64,000 bases of DNA from UBA8199 sp964507045 (GTDB taxonomy: Bacteria > Verrucomicrobiota > Verrucomicrobiia > Limisphaerales > UBA8199), in NCBI GenBank assembly GCA_964507045.1, contig CAZDOO010000007.1, positions 34,026 to 98,025 of the forward strand, in the 5' to 3' direction. Both the position numbers and the translations under genes were made by a program. This document shows positions 51,362 to 59,795 of the stretch, in pieces; position 1 is the stretch's first letter; every line of letters begins with the position of its first letter. Below the pieces are notes generated by a model. That model was not told where the DNA came from, did no database searches, and saw only the letters and a program-made list of their open reading frames with translations.

Positions 51362-53623
51362 ATGGCCGCATACGCGCTGACGATTTTCACCGGGGCATTC
51401 CTGCTGTTCCAGGTGCAGCCGCTCATTGGCAAGTACATCCTGCCGTGGTTTGGCGGCGGGCCGGGCGTCTGGACGACCTGCATGCTGTTTTTCCAGGTGC
51501 TGCTGGTTGGAGGTTACGCGTACGCGCATTTCACCTCGCGCTGGCTCAAACCGCGCGCGCAGGCGGTGGTGCACCTCCTTCTGCTGGCCGCCGCGCTGGC
51601 CCTGCTGCCCATCACGCCGGCCAATACCTGGAAGCCGCACGGCGCCGGCAATCCCACCCTGCAAATCCTCCTGCTGCTGGCCGCCAATCTCGGGCTGCCT
51701 TATTTTGTCCTGTCTGCCACCGGCCCGCTCATCCAGCACTGGTTCAGCCGCGCCCAGCCGGGCCAGTCGCCCTACCGGCTCTACGCGCTCTCCAACGCCG
51801 GCTCGCTGCTCGCCCTGGTCAGCTACCCGTTCTTCTTCGAGACGCAGTTCACTCGCAAGACGCAAGCCGGACTTTGGGCGTGGGGCCTGGTGGCCTACGT
51901 CCTCTGCTGTGGCTTTTGTGCGCTCCGACTGTGGAAGGTGGAGGGGCGAAGGAGGGAGGCAAAGGCCGAACTCAGCCCCACGGAACACGCACCATGCACC
52001 ACGTGCCACGGCGTCCTCAACTATTTCCAGTGGCTGTTGCTCCCGGCCTGCGCCTCGGTGCTGCTGCTGGCCGTGACCAACAAGCTGTGCCAGGACGTGG
52101 CGGTGATTCCTTTTCTCTGGGTCGTGCCGCTGGCGCTGTATCTGCTCACTTTCATCATCTGCTTCGACAGCCCCCGCTGGTACCAGCGGTTCCCCTTCAC
52201 GCTTGCGCTCATCGTCGCGCTGGCCGGCTTGTGCTGGGCGCTGTTTAATGCGAGCGACCTGTCCCTGCCCAAACAAGTGGCAATCTATTGTGGCGGTCTC
52301 TTCATCTGCTGCATGGTCTGCCACGGCGAACTCTACCGGCTCAAGCCGGACCCGCGCCACCTGACCGGTTACTACCTGATGATCGCCGTCGGCGGCGCGT
52401 TGGGAGGGCTGTTCGTCGCCGTCGGCGCGCCGCTCCTGTTCACGGACTACTACGAACTGCACTGGGGTCTGCTCCTCTGCGGCATGTTGTTTCTTCTGGT
52501 TTGCGTCGCCGACCGCGGCCCCGCTGCCGCAACGCCCGCTCCCTACTGGCGCTGGCTGGCCTGTCTCCTCACCGTTGGTGCCGTTGCCGGGCTGGACTGG
52601 GCGGTCGCGCGGCTGCCCGGCTGTTTCGCGGCCGCTCCGCGCGGCTTGTTCACCGGGCTGCGCGTTGGCCTGTGGATCGTGCTGGCCCTGCTGGTCGTGG
52701 CCCTGATCGCGCGCGGCAAGTTCAGGACCTTCCACTATTGGCGCTGGCTGGCCTGCGGTTGGTTGTTGCTGGGCCTGGTGGTGCTGGGCGCGGTTCTCCG
52801 GAAGGAAACGCTCGCCTCCGCGGCCCAGCGTGTATTCCAGTGCCGCAATTTTTATGGTGTCATGGCGGTTTATGAGCATGAGAAGCAGGACCCGGATGCT
52901 CACTATTTCCTTCTGCAGCATGGGCGGATCACGCACGGGCTGCAGTTCACGGCCCCCGACCGCGCCAACACGCCGGTCAGCTATTACGGGCCGGAAAGCG
53001 GCATCGGGCTGGGGGTGAACGCCCTGCCTGCGGGACAACGGCGCATCGGGGTGGTGGGACTCGGCACGGGCACGATGGCCGCCTTTGCCCGCGCGGGCGA
53101 TTCCGTGCGCTTCTATGAAATCAATCCGCAGGTGCAGACGGTGGCCAACACCTGGTTCAGTTACCTCCCCAAGTGCCCGGGGAAGGTCGAGGTCGCCCTG
53201 GGCGACGCTCGCCTGTCAATGGAGCAGGAGCCGCCACAGCGGTTTGACCTGCTGGTGCTTGATGCCTTCAGCAGCGACGCCATCCCGGTTCACCTGCTGA
53301 CCCGGGAGGCGTTCGAGGTTTACGCGCGGCACCTCAGCACCAACGGCCTCATCGCCGTGCACATCTCCAACCATTACCTGGATCTGGAGCCGGTGGTCGT
53401 GAACCTCGCCCGCCACTTCGGCTACAAGCTGGCCTCCATAGACTTCGAGGAGAGCGACGAAGAGTGGTGGTTTTACGGCTCAACCTGGGTGCTGCTGTCG
53501 CACGACGAGCGCATGATAAGCTCCCCGGCCATCCGCAGCGCCGCCAGCACGCTCAGCACCAACTCGGTCGGGATTCCCCTTTGGACGGATGACTTCGCCA
53601 GCCTGTTCCAGATCTTCCACTAG
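51362..53623 (+). CDS. Membrane-fused spermidine synthase-like protein
   Basis: A 753-residue protein. The N-terminal 490 residues have about twelve to fourteen membrane segments (YALTIFTGAFLLFQVQPLIG at the start). The C-terminal domain (about 520-740) resembles spermidine synthase, with GVVGLGTGTMAAFARAGDSV, FYEINPQVQTVANTWF and FDLLVLDAFSSDAIPVHLL. In characterised synthases an aspartate pair binds polyamine; here LDAFSSD fits that position, but the true reaction of these fused proteins is unclear. A loop at about residues 195-220 is partly encoded by a heptamer array. Confidence 0.87.
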   Translation: MAAYALTIFTGAFLLFQVQPLIGKYILPWFGGGPGVWTTCMLFFQVLLVGGYAYAHFTSRWLKPRAQAVVHLLLLAAALALLPITPANTWKPHGAGNPTLQILLLLAANLGLPYFVLSATGPLIQHWFSRAQPGQSPYRLYALSNAGSLLALVSYPFFFETQFTRKTQAGLWAWGLVAYVLCCGFCALRLWKVEGRRREAKAELSPTEHAPCTTCHGVLNYFQWLLLPACASVLLLAVTNKLCQDVAVIPFLWVVPLALYLLTFIICFDSPRWYQRFPFTLALIVALAGLCWALFNASDLSLPKQVAIYCGGLFICCMVCHGELYRLKPDPRHLTGYYLMIAVGGALGGLFVAVGAPLLFTDYYELHWGLLLCGMLFLLVCVADRGPAAATPAPYWRWLACLLTVGAVAGLDWAVARLPGCFAAAPRGLFTGLRVGLWIVLALLVVALIARGKFRTFHYWRWLACGWLLLGLVVLGAVLRKETLASAAQRVFQCRNFYGVMAVYEHEKQDPDAHYFLLQHGRITHGLQFTAPDRANTPVSYYGPESGIGLGVNALPAGQRRIGVVGLGTGTMAAFARAGDSVRFYEINPQVQTVANTWFSYLPKCPGKVEVALGDARLSMEQEPPQRFDLLVLDAFSSDAIPVHLLTREAFEVYARHLSTNGLIAVHISNHYLDLEPVVVNLARHFGYKLASIDFEESDEEWWFYGSTWVLLSHDERMISSPAIRSAASTLSTNSVGIPLWTDDFASLFQIFH
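51982..52009. repeat. 7-bp tandem array inside the spermidine synthase-like gene
   Basis: Heptamers GGAACAC, GCACCAT, GCACCAC, GTGCCAC, read in frame as part of TEHAPCTTCHG. The loop joins two membrane segments. The repeat is more degenerate than that at 39524. Confidence 0.65.
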
Positions 53624-53668
53624 CCGACCCTTGGCCCGCCCGGCACTCCCGGCGGGGCATCCAAACGG

Positions 53669-53694
53669 CCTGCTGTCCCAAAAAAAGAAGCAGG
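53669..53694. terminator. Weak hairpin between convergent genes
   Basis: CCTGCT and AGCAGG pair around a loop that contains the A run, so on either strand it is a poor terminator. It lies between stops at 53623 and 53704. Confidence 0.25.
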
Positions 53695-53703
53695 AAGCCC
53701 CGC

Positions 53704-54261
53704 TTACGCCCGCTCCATGTACTTGCCGGTGCGGGTGTCCACCTTGATCTTTTCGCCGGTTTTGATGAAGAGGGGGGCCTGGACAGTGATGCCGGTTTCC
53801 ATCACCACGGGCTTCTGAACGTTGTTGGCAGAGTCGCCGCGAATGCCTTCCGGCGCATCGGCGACCTTCAATATCACGCTGGAAGGCATCTCGATGCTCA
53901 CGGCCTTGTCCTCCACAAAGGTGACGGTTACCTGGGCGTTCTCCACCAGAAAATTCTTGCCGTCGCCGACAATGTCCGGCGGGAGCATGACCGTCTCGTA
54001 GGTTTCCGGGTCGGAGAAGACGTAATCCTGGCCGTCCTTGTAGCTGAAATCCATTTTGCGGGTCATCATCGGCACGACGTCAATCTTCTCGGTGGAGCTG
54101 AAGCGCACGTCGGAAGCCCGGCCGCTGCGAATGCTGCGGAGGGTGGCCTGGACAAAGGCGCGCAGGTTGCCCGGCGTGCGGTGCTGGCTGTCCAATACCA
54201 CGCAGATGTCGCCGTTATAGTTAATCGCCATGCCGCGGCGAAGGTCGTTTGCTGATGCCAT
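53704..54261 (-). CDS. efp: Elongation factor P
   Basis: Relieves ribosome stalling at proline runs. The 185-residue protein has the normal three-domain order: KOW-like N-terminal (MASANDLRRGMAINYNGDIC), middle OB (VENAQVTVTFVEDKAVSIEM) and C-terminal OB ending KIKVDTRTGKYMERA. The tip of the beta3-beta4 loop reads HRTPGNLRAF, so Asn 32 replaces the Lys (or Arg) that is modified in studied bacteria. A GGTCTAATT/GGTCTAATC pair of 9-mers lies just upstream of the start (54265-54282). Confidence 0.95.
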   Translation of the reverse strand: MASANDLRRGMAINYNGDICVVLDSQHRTPGNLRAFVQATLRSIRSGRASDVRFSSTEKIDVVPMMTRKMDFSYKDGQDYVFSDPETYETVMLPPDIVGDGKNFLVENAQVTVTFVEDKAVSIEMPSSVILKVADAPEGIRGDSANNVQKPVVMETGITVQAPLFIKTGEKIKVDTRTGKYMERA

Positions 54262-54301
54262 ACTGGTCTAATTGGTCTAATCTAATTGATTACCGCCCAC
54301 A

Positions 54302-55108
54302 TTACAGGGCGGGGACCGTGGAAGGTAGTTGAGCCGCGTCAGAATGCAAGCCTGCTTTCACATTGTCCGGGCCGGTGGCGGCGGCCTGCACCTCCGCTTT
54401 GGCCTCGGCGAGGTCGCGTTGGAAGGCGGGGCTGGCCAGTAACTCGCGCGCCAGCGCCTGGCCCAGCACGCGCGCGGCGTGGACGTCCGCGGGGAAATGC
54501 TTGCCGATGAGCACCCGGTCCCAGCCGATCTGGCGGCCAATAACCAGGATCGCCTCCCGCTGTTGCGGAAACAGCTCCGCCAGCAGCAGCGCCTGGAGCA
54601 TGCCGCGCGTGGCATGCCCGCTCGGATACCCATAGCTCGTCTCCGGCCGGCCCAAGGCCAGTTGCGGGTCCAACTGGTAGGGACGCTGCCGCTTCCAGTG
54701 GTTCTTGGTTCGGTCCAGCGGCTCGGAAACGTCCTTCCTTACCTTCTGGAACAGCGCCTCGGTCTTGGGAAACTTGCCGGGCTGGAAAAAGGACCCGATC
54801 GCCGGCGCATACAGGAAGATCGAGAGGGTGGCGTCCTTGAAAGCGCGCTCCTTTTCCGCCTCCGTTCGCCCATTGAAGACTGCGCGCGCCGCGAGCAGGT
54901 CCGCCGCTTCTTCGGGTGAGCCGTGGGCGGGAGGCGGGGCAAGCAAAGCCACGCCGTCCGGCCGTCCGTCCGGCAGATAATGGCTGTCAGCCCGGAGCGG
55001 CGGCGCCACGAACAGAAGCAGGCACAGGACCAGCGCCTGGCCGCACCGGACCTGCCGGAAAACCGAGCTGGGCGTCTGGGATTTCACATTCAAACGACTA
55101 TCGCACAT
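54302..55108 (-). CDS. Secreted PAP2 / class A acid phosphatase
   Basis: A phosphomonoesterase of about 268 residues. A hydrophobic export segment (QALVLCLLLFVAPPLRA) lies near the N-terminus. All three PAP2 motifs are present: KNHWKRQRP (K-x6-RP), YPSGHATRG (SGH), and WDRVLIGKHFPADVHA (R-x5-H-x3-D). The ATG at 55108 gives a reasonable signal; a longer frame starts at 55159. Confidence 0.9.
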   Translation of the reverse strand: MCDSRLNVKSQTPSSVFRQVRCGQALVLCLLLFVAPPLRADSHYLPDGRPDGVALLAPPPAHGSPEEAADLLAARAVFNGRTEAEKERAFKDATLSIFLYAPAIGSFFQPGKFPKTEALFQKVRKDVSEPLDRTKNHWKRQRPYQLDPQLALGRPETSYGYPSGHATRGMLQALLLAELFPQQREAILVIGRQIGWDRVLIGKHFPADVHAARVLGQALARELLASPAFQRDLAEAKAEVQAAATGPDNVKAGLHSDAAQLPSTVPAL

Positions 55109-55262
55109 AGAGCATATTGTAGAATACCGGCGCGGTCCGTCAATTGGCGGTTTCACCATCCGGAGAGCGACGGATAGCCCGGGCGAGCAGCGGTATCTGC
55201 TTCCAATGCCCCCGGGGCGCGGCGTAAGATACGGGTCAGTTCAAACCGGATTAACCCAGGCT

Positions 55263-56192
55263 ATGACAACGCCGCCAGGACAGGTCAGTGTGACCCTTCC
55301 GGTCAACCAGGCCATCGAACGGATGAAGCGCGTGCTCTTCCAGCCGTTCGACCTGGGCAAGTGGATCACGATCGGATTCTGCGCCTGGCTGGCCTTGCTC
55401 GGGGAGAGCGGGTCCAGCGGGCACTTTAATTGGCCCTCGCACCGCCATGAAAGCCTGCGGAGCCTCCGCAACTGGATCGAGCAGGCGCGGGATTATGTGG
55501 CGCAGAATCTGTATTGGATGCTGCCGTTGGCCGCCGCGCTGTTCCTGGTCGGACTGGTCTTATGGGTGCTGTTCATTTGGCTCAGCAGCCGGGGGCGGTT
55601 CATGTTTCTGCACTGCATCGCCCTCGACCGGGCAGAGGTGGCTGTCCCGTGGCGCAAGTTCGCCCGCGAGGCCAACAGCCTGTTCTGGTTTCGACTGGTG
55701 GTCGGCCTGGCCGGGCTGCTCGTGACGCTGCCAGTGCTGGCAATCATGGCCCTCGCCGGCTGGCGGATGATTGAGCGCGGCGAGCCGAGCGTGAGCGGCA
55801 TCTGCGAGCTGGCCGGGGCGGCGCTGCTGCTGCTGCTGCTTGGCAGCGTGTTCTGGATCGTGGGCGGATTGACGCGGGGGTTTGTGGTTCCCATCATGTT
55901 TCGGCGCGGGGGCGGGTGTCTGCCGGCCTGGGGCGTGCTGCTCCGCCTGCTCGCGGGCAATCCGGGGAACTTCATCCTCTACTTCCTGTTCCAAATTGTC
56001 CTGGGCATGGCGATCGGCGTTCTCATCCTGACCGCGGTGCTGGCGACCTGCTGCATCCTGGGCTGCGCGCTGGCGATTCCGTTCCTGGGCACAGTGCTGC
56101 TGCTGCCGATCCACGTCTTCCGCCGCTCCTATTCGCTCTACTACCTGGCGCAGTACGGCGAGGAATATGACGTCTTCCGCGCCGCGGCGTAG
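55263..56192 (+). CDS. Multi-pass membrane protein of unknown function
   Basis: About 310 residues with five or six strong hydrophobic segments (e.g. LPLAAALFLVGLVLWVLFIW and LGMAIGVLILTAVLATCCIL). The N-terminus, VNQAIERMKRVLFQPFDLGK, is a soluble amphipathic lead like those of DUF4013-type or glycerophosphodiesterase-linked membrane domains, but I cannot assign it. It is divergent from the phosphatase and convergent with recF. Confidence 0.75.
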   Translation: MTTPPGQVSVTLPVNQAIERMKRVLFQPFDLGKWITIGFCAWLALLGESGSSGHFNWPSHRHESLRSLRNWIEQARDYVAQNLYWMLPLAAALFLVGLVLWVLFIWLSSRGRFMFLHCIALDRAEVAVPWRKFAREANSLFWFRLVVGLAGLLVTLPVLAIMALAGWRMIERGEPSVSGICELAGAALLLLLLGSVFWIVGGLTRGFVVPIMFRRGGGCLPAWGVLLRLLAGNPGNFILYFLFQIVLGMAIGVLILTAVLATCCILGCALAIPFLGTVLLLPIHVFRRSYSLYYLAQYGEEYDVFRAAA

Positions 56193-56227
56193 TCGCTTCC
56201 GGGCGGGATTTGGCAAGCGGGCAGTTC

Positions 56228-57313
56228 TTACCTGACCAGGCTGCCAGCCAGCGTCCCGTCTCTTACCCGCCAGCGATGGATTTCGCGCCCGGGATCCTCG
56301 GGCCAGGCGGCTTCGGTGGCCGTCATGAACACCTGGCCGCGCGACTGCTCCGCCCGGTCCAGCAGGGGCAGAAAGCCGCCGCGCCGCTTCCCGTCGAGTT
56401 CTCCCATGATGTCGTCAATGAGCAGGATCGGCGGCGAGCCGTGCAGGCCGGTGAGGTACTCGGCCTGCGCCAGCTTGAGGGCGATGGCGAGCGTGCGTTT
56501 CTGGCCCTCGCTGCCGAAGGCCGCGGCGGGCCGGTCATTCAGCAGCAGCTCCAGGTCGTCGCGGTGCGGGCCGATGAGCGTCGAGCGATACACCGCTTCC
56601 CGGTGGCGGGACTGCGCCAGTTCCACGCCGAAGTCCCGCTTGACGCTGGGCCGGTAATCCAGCTTCAACTCCTCCGCCCCGCTCGAAATGCGCCGGTAGG
56701 CCAGCCGGGCGAGCGGGGATAGCTTGGGAATCAGCTCGCGCCGCAGGCGCATGAGCTCTTCGCCCGCCTTCACCAGCTCGCTGGAAAAGCCGTCCAGCGC
56801 CAGCGGGGCGGACCCGGGGTGTTTGAGCAGCGCGTTGCGCGAGCGCAGCGCCCGCGCGTAACGCTGCAAGAGCGGCAGATACGCCGGATACGTCTGCGAC
56901 AGCAGCAGGTCCAGGAACCGCCGCCGCGCCCGGGCCGCGCCCTTCACCAACTGCAAGTCCTCCGTGCAGAAGACCACCGTGCGCAGCACGCCGAGATAAT
57001 CCGTCAGCTTGCGCACCGGCCGCGCGTCGAGGCTCAGGCTCCGTTCCGCGGCGGACCAATACATCTTGATGTCATGTTCCCCCTGCCCGACCACCTTGCC
57101 GCCGACGAAGTAGCCTTTTTGTCCGTGGCGGATCATCTGCGCGCCGCCCACGCCGCGAAACGACCGCAGCGTGGCCATGAGGTAGATCGCCTCCAGCACG
57201 TTGGTCTTGCCCTGCGCGTTGTCGCCCAGCAACAGGTGAAAGCCGGGGGCAAAATCCACATCCAGCCGCGCGTAATTGCGGAAATCCCGAAGACGCAAAT
57301 GAGCCAGATGCAT
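56228..57313 (-). CDS. recF: DNA replication/repair protein RecF
   Basis: An SMC-like ATPase that loads RecA at single-strand gaps. A start at 57313 (MHLAHLRLRDFRNYARLDVD) gives 361 residues, the normal RecF length. Walker A is GDNAQGKTNVLEAIY (about 30), the signature region is GSEGQKRTLAIALKLAQ, and Walker B is ILLIDDIMGELD. The open frame extends 252 codons further upstream with random-looking product, which I reject. In many bacteria recF sits by dnaN and gyrB near oriC; here neither is adjacent. Confidence 0.95.
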   Translation of the reverse strand: MHLAHLRLRDFRNYARLDVDFAPGFHLLLGDNAQGKTNVLEAIYLMATLRSFRGVGGAQMIRHGQKGYFVGGKVVGQGEHDIKMYWSAAERSLSLDARPVRKLTDYLGVLRTVVFCTEDLQLVKGAARARRRFLDLLLSQTYPAYLPLLQRYARALRSRNALLKHPGSAPLALDGFSSELVKAGEELMRLRRELIPKLSPLARLAYRRISSGAEELKLDYRPSVKRDFGVELAQSRHREAVYRSTLIGPHRDDLELLLNDRPAAAFGSEGQKRTLAIALKLAQAEYLTGLHGSPPILLIDDIMGELDGKRRGGFLPLLDRAEQSRGQVFMTATEAAWPEDPGREIHRWRVRDGTLAGSLVR

Positions 57314-57682
57314 GGCCTCAGCATGGATTTGACTGGCCCGCCGGGCGAGTGTTTTCCGCTGGGCCGGCGGGTCGGGGCTGACCCGGTTTGATGGAATGGA
57401 ACAGGGGTGCTCGCTGGTGAGATTGGGCGGAGAGGCCAGTCTGGCGGCGCTTGACGCCTCCTCACTCCCGGCCCAGTATTCGGGCTGGAAATGAGCGGGT
57501 CGCGTCAGGTGGTGCAGCGGGCGTCCGGGCCCTGGGGCAGGCAGCCGGGAGTGCCGGAACACGGCGGGCATTGCCCAAGGGTTTGGCTTGGCACGAACCG
57601 CGCCCGCAGGGCAATTGTCACCGCCAACCGCACGAAAGGCCCCATTGGCTGACTTTGTCCTAAGCATACTGGTGGGCGTAGC
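57314..57682. other. Gene-free stretch upstream of recF
   Basis: 370 bp between divergent genes. I see no repeat array or RNA; it should contain the promoters of recF and of the small gene that follows. Confidence 0.45.
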
Positions 57683-58126
57683 ATGAGTCACCCTAACCAT
57701 TCCGGTGAGCTTCGGTGTGGTGCAGGTGTCATCACCTATCACTCTCCCGCCGGCGACTGGTCTGTTCCGATCGCCGATGTTCGACTGATTGCTGAGTATA
57801 CGAATTCGGATGGGCCCTATGTTGACGATTACTTCTTTGTCTTTCTGACTGCGCCAGAAGGAGGGTGGCACCAGGCCTCGTTCTATGCGAAGGGCAGAGA
57901 CGAGGCGCTTGCCGCGCTGAGCCGAACCATCGGAGCCCCCCTCGAATGCCGGCTCTGCGATTCCACCGAGTACAAGACGCGGATTATGTGGCCTCCCAAC
58001 CTCAAAGATCAGGAGCTGATGGAGGTCCTTCCTCCCAAGAAGCGTAGTCTTTGGCAGAAGCTGCTGCACTCGGGTGAGAGGGATATTCGGCTTTCAGCCG
58101 CGGCCCTCAAAGCGTTTGGGACGTGA
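57683..58126 (+). CDS. Small hypothetical protein
   Basis: A 147-residue soluble protein with an alpha/beta look: VDDYFFVFLTAPEGGWHQAS, then RDEALAALSRTIGAPLECRL, and a basic C-terminal tail (PPKKRSLWQKLL). No signal or membrane segment. I recognise no family. Its regular amino acid composition supports a real gene. Confidence 0.6.
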   Translation: MSHPNHSGELRCGAGVITYHSPAGDWSVPIADVRLIAEYTNSDGPYVDDYFFVFLTAPEGGWHQASFYAKGRDEALAALSRTIGAPLECRLCDSTEYKTRIMWPPNLKDQELMEVLPPKKRSLWQKLLHSGERDIRLSAAALKAFGT

Positions 58127-58202
58127 AAAGGCCCAACAACGAGTCTTTCCCAAGCGATTGCCCCGGCGGGGCTCAGCGCCAGCAGCAGCTTCTTGCTCTC
58201 CT

Positions 58203-59648
58203 TCAATCGCGCTCCTGGCTGTCTGCGTGCGCCCAGGGAGCGGCAGTCCGGATCTCTACCTCGACTTTGGGCAGGAGTAGATAGACGGCGAGGCCGATGC
58301 CCGCCGCCGCCGCCAGGAGGCGCCAGCGCCAGCGCGAGATTCCTGCCTCCGTGACCTTCCAGCCGCCCCGAGTGGCGCCCGCCAGCAGCCAACTGAGGGC
58401 TGCCAGGGGCAGTGCCGTGTTCAGGGCAATCGTCAGCGCGCTCGAATAGCTGAAGACCGTGGCCCCTTTGCGCCAGAAGATTCCGGAACGGATGTCCACG
58501 TCGGACGCCATCTGCTGCGGGCTCAACCGCGCCGAGAGCTTCGTGCCGACCTTCGAGCCGCCGATCAGTGACAGAATCTCGCGGTCGGTAATCCACACCC
58601 CCGGCCCCAGGTCGAAGGGCCAGTCGCCGAACACTCGGTCGCAGCGCACGGTGTCAAAGTGGCGGGCGGTGGCGCGGCGATTGCCGAAGACGTAGAGGTC
58701 AATGGCGCACGTCCCGTTGTTCACCGCCGTCAGCCGCGTCGGATAGACCGCTGAGCGGGTGGCAAAGGCAAACAGCAGCGGGTGCAGCGCGGCTTCCTTC
58801 GAGCCAGCGCTCGTGCGCCGGACCTTGCTGGCGACAAATACCCAGCCGTGCTCCACGTAGTAGCTGATGGCCGGCCCTGCGGCGGCGGGAAGCTGGTAGC
58901 CGTTGTGCTCGAGCCATTGCCGCACGCCGTTTGGGTTGGAGCCGCGGATGGTCGTGGCGTCAAAGACTCCAGCGTGCTGCACGGACACGACGCTCACGCC
59001 CGCGAACGCGCCCAGCTTGAGTTCCGAGTCACTCGTGCCCATGGTTTCGATCAAGCCCCAGTACGGCAGCCGCGGGGCGAAGGTCAGCACGGCATCGAAA
59101 GTGGTCCCGAGGAGCAGGAGCAAGGCAAGGATGGCCGGCGTGCGGCCGAAACACCTGGTGCACAAGGCCAATCCGCCGCCGACGAACCCGGCGAGCATGC
59201 TTTTGCCCATGAACCCCGCGCCGACCCCCAGCAGCAGGCACAACGGCAGATCAGCAACCCAGGAGGCTTCGTCCTTCAACGCCCGCCATCCGAGGAACGC
59301 CAATCCGCAGAAGAACAGCACGCCCCCGTAGTAGGCATGCACCTGGTGAACCAGGCGGGGCTCGAAGGGCTGCCGCAGTTTGGTGAAGAAGTCCTCGGCA
59401 ACCGGCTTGACCTCGGGCACGGAAGGCAAAGGCACCACCCAGGCGAAATTGGTGCCCTCGCCGAGAAACGACGTTTCTATTACCAGCCGCTCCGAGCCGT
59501 TCGCCCAGTGAATCAGGGCCTGCTGATTGGGGATTTCGACCCTCGGGGCGAACACCTCCGGCACGACCATCCCATCCCCCAGCGCCGCGTGGGTGGTGAC
59601 AATGACAGAGAGAGCTAACAGGTCCCGGATGTGCCGTATTGGATCCAT
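58203..59648 (-). CDS. DUF2330-like membrane-anchored protein
   Basis: About 481 residues from MDPIRHIRDLLALSVIVTTH, which includes a signal or anchor. The N-terminal region (GDGMVVPEVFAPRVEIPNQQ, IETSFLGEGTNFAWVVPLP) matches the style of DUF2330 proteins. Four or five hydrophobic segments follow at about 110-205, a soluble domain at 210-440, and a last membrane pair near the C-terminus. Function unknown. Frames upstream of 59648 look random and are left out. Confidence 0.72.
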   Translation of the reverse strand: MDPIRHIRDLLALSVIVTTHAALGDGMVVPEVFAPRVEIPNQQALIHWANGSERLVIETSFLGEGTNFAWVVPLPSVPEVKPVAEDFFTKLRQPFEPRLVHQVHAYYGGVLFFCGLAFLGWRALKDEASWVADLPLCLLLGVGAGFMGKSMLAGFVGGGLALCTRCFGRTPAILALLLLLGTTFDAVLTFAPRLPYWGLIETMGTSDSELKLGAFAGVSVVSVQHAGVFDATTIRGSNPNGVRQWLEHNGYQLPAAAGPAISYYVEHGWVFVASKVRRTSAGSKEAALHPLLFAFATRSAVYPTRLTAVNNGTCAIDLYVFGNRRATARHFDTVRCDRVFGDWPFDLGPGVWITDREILSLIGGSKVGTKLSARLSPQQMASDVDIRSGIFWRKGATVFSYSSALTIALNTALPLAALSWLLAGATRGGWKVTEAGISRWRWRLLAAAAGIGLAVYLLLPKVEVEIRTAAPWAHADSQERD

Positions 59649-59795
59649 ACCATTGATGTATGGACAAGAAAGACGGCCCCGCGTCACGCGTGACCGACCA
59701 TCAGCGAAGGGTTTCCGGGCGGCCGCCAGGCCTTCGACAGTATCGTTTGTGGTGGACGCCGCCCTGCCGGGTGAGTGATGCTGTGCGGGACCGCG

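Noticed and set aside
57314..58069. 252-codon N-terminal extension of RecF
   Set aside because: RecF is normally about 360 residues and the conserved N-terminus begins at 57313.
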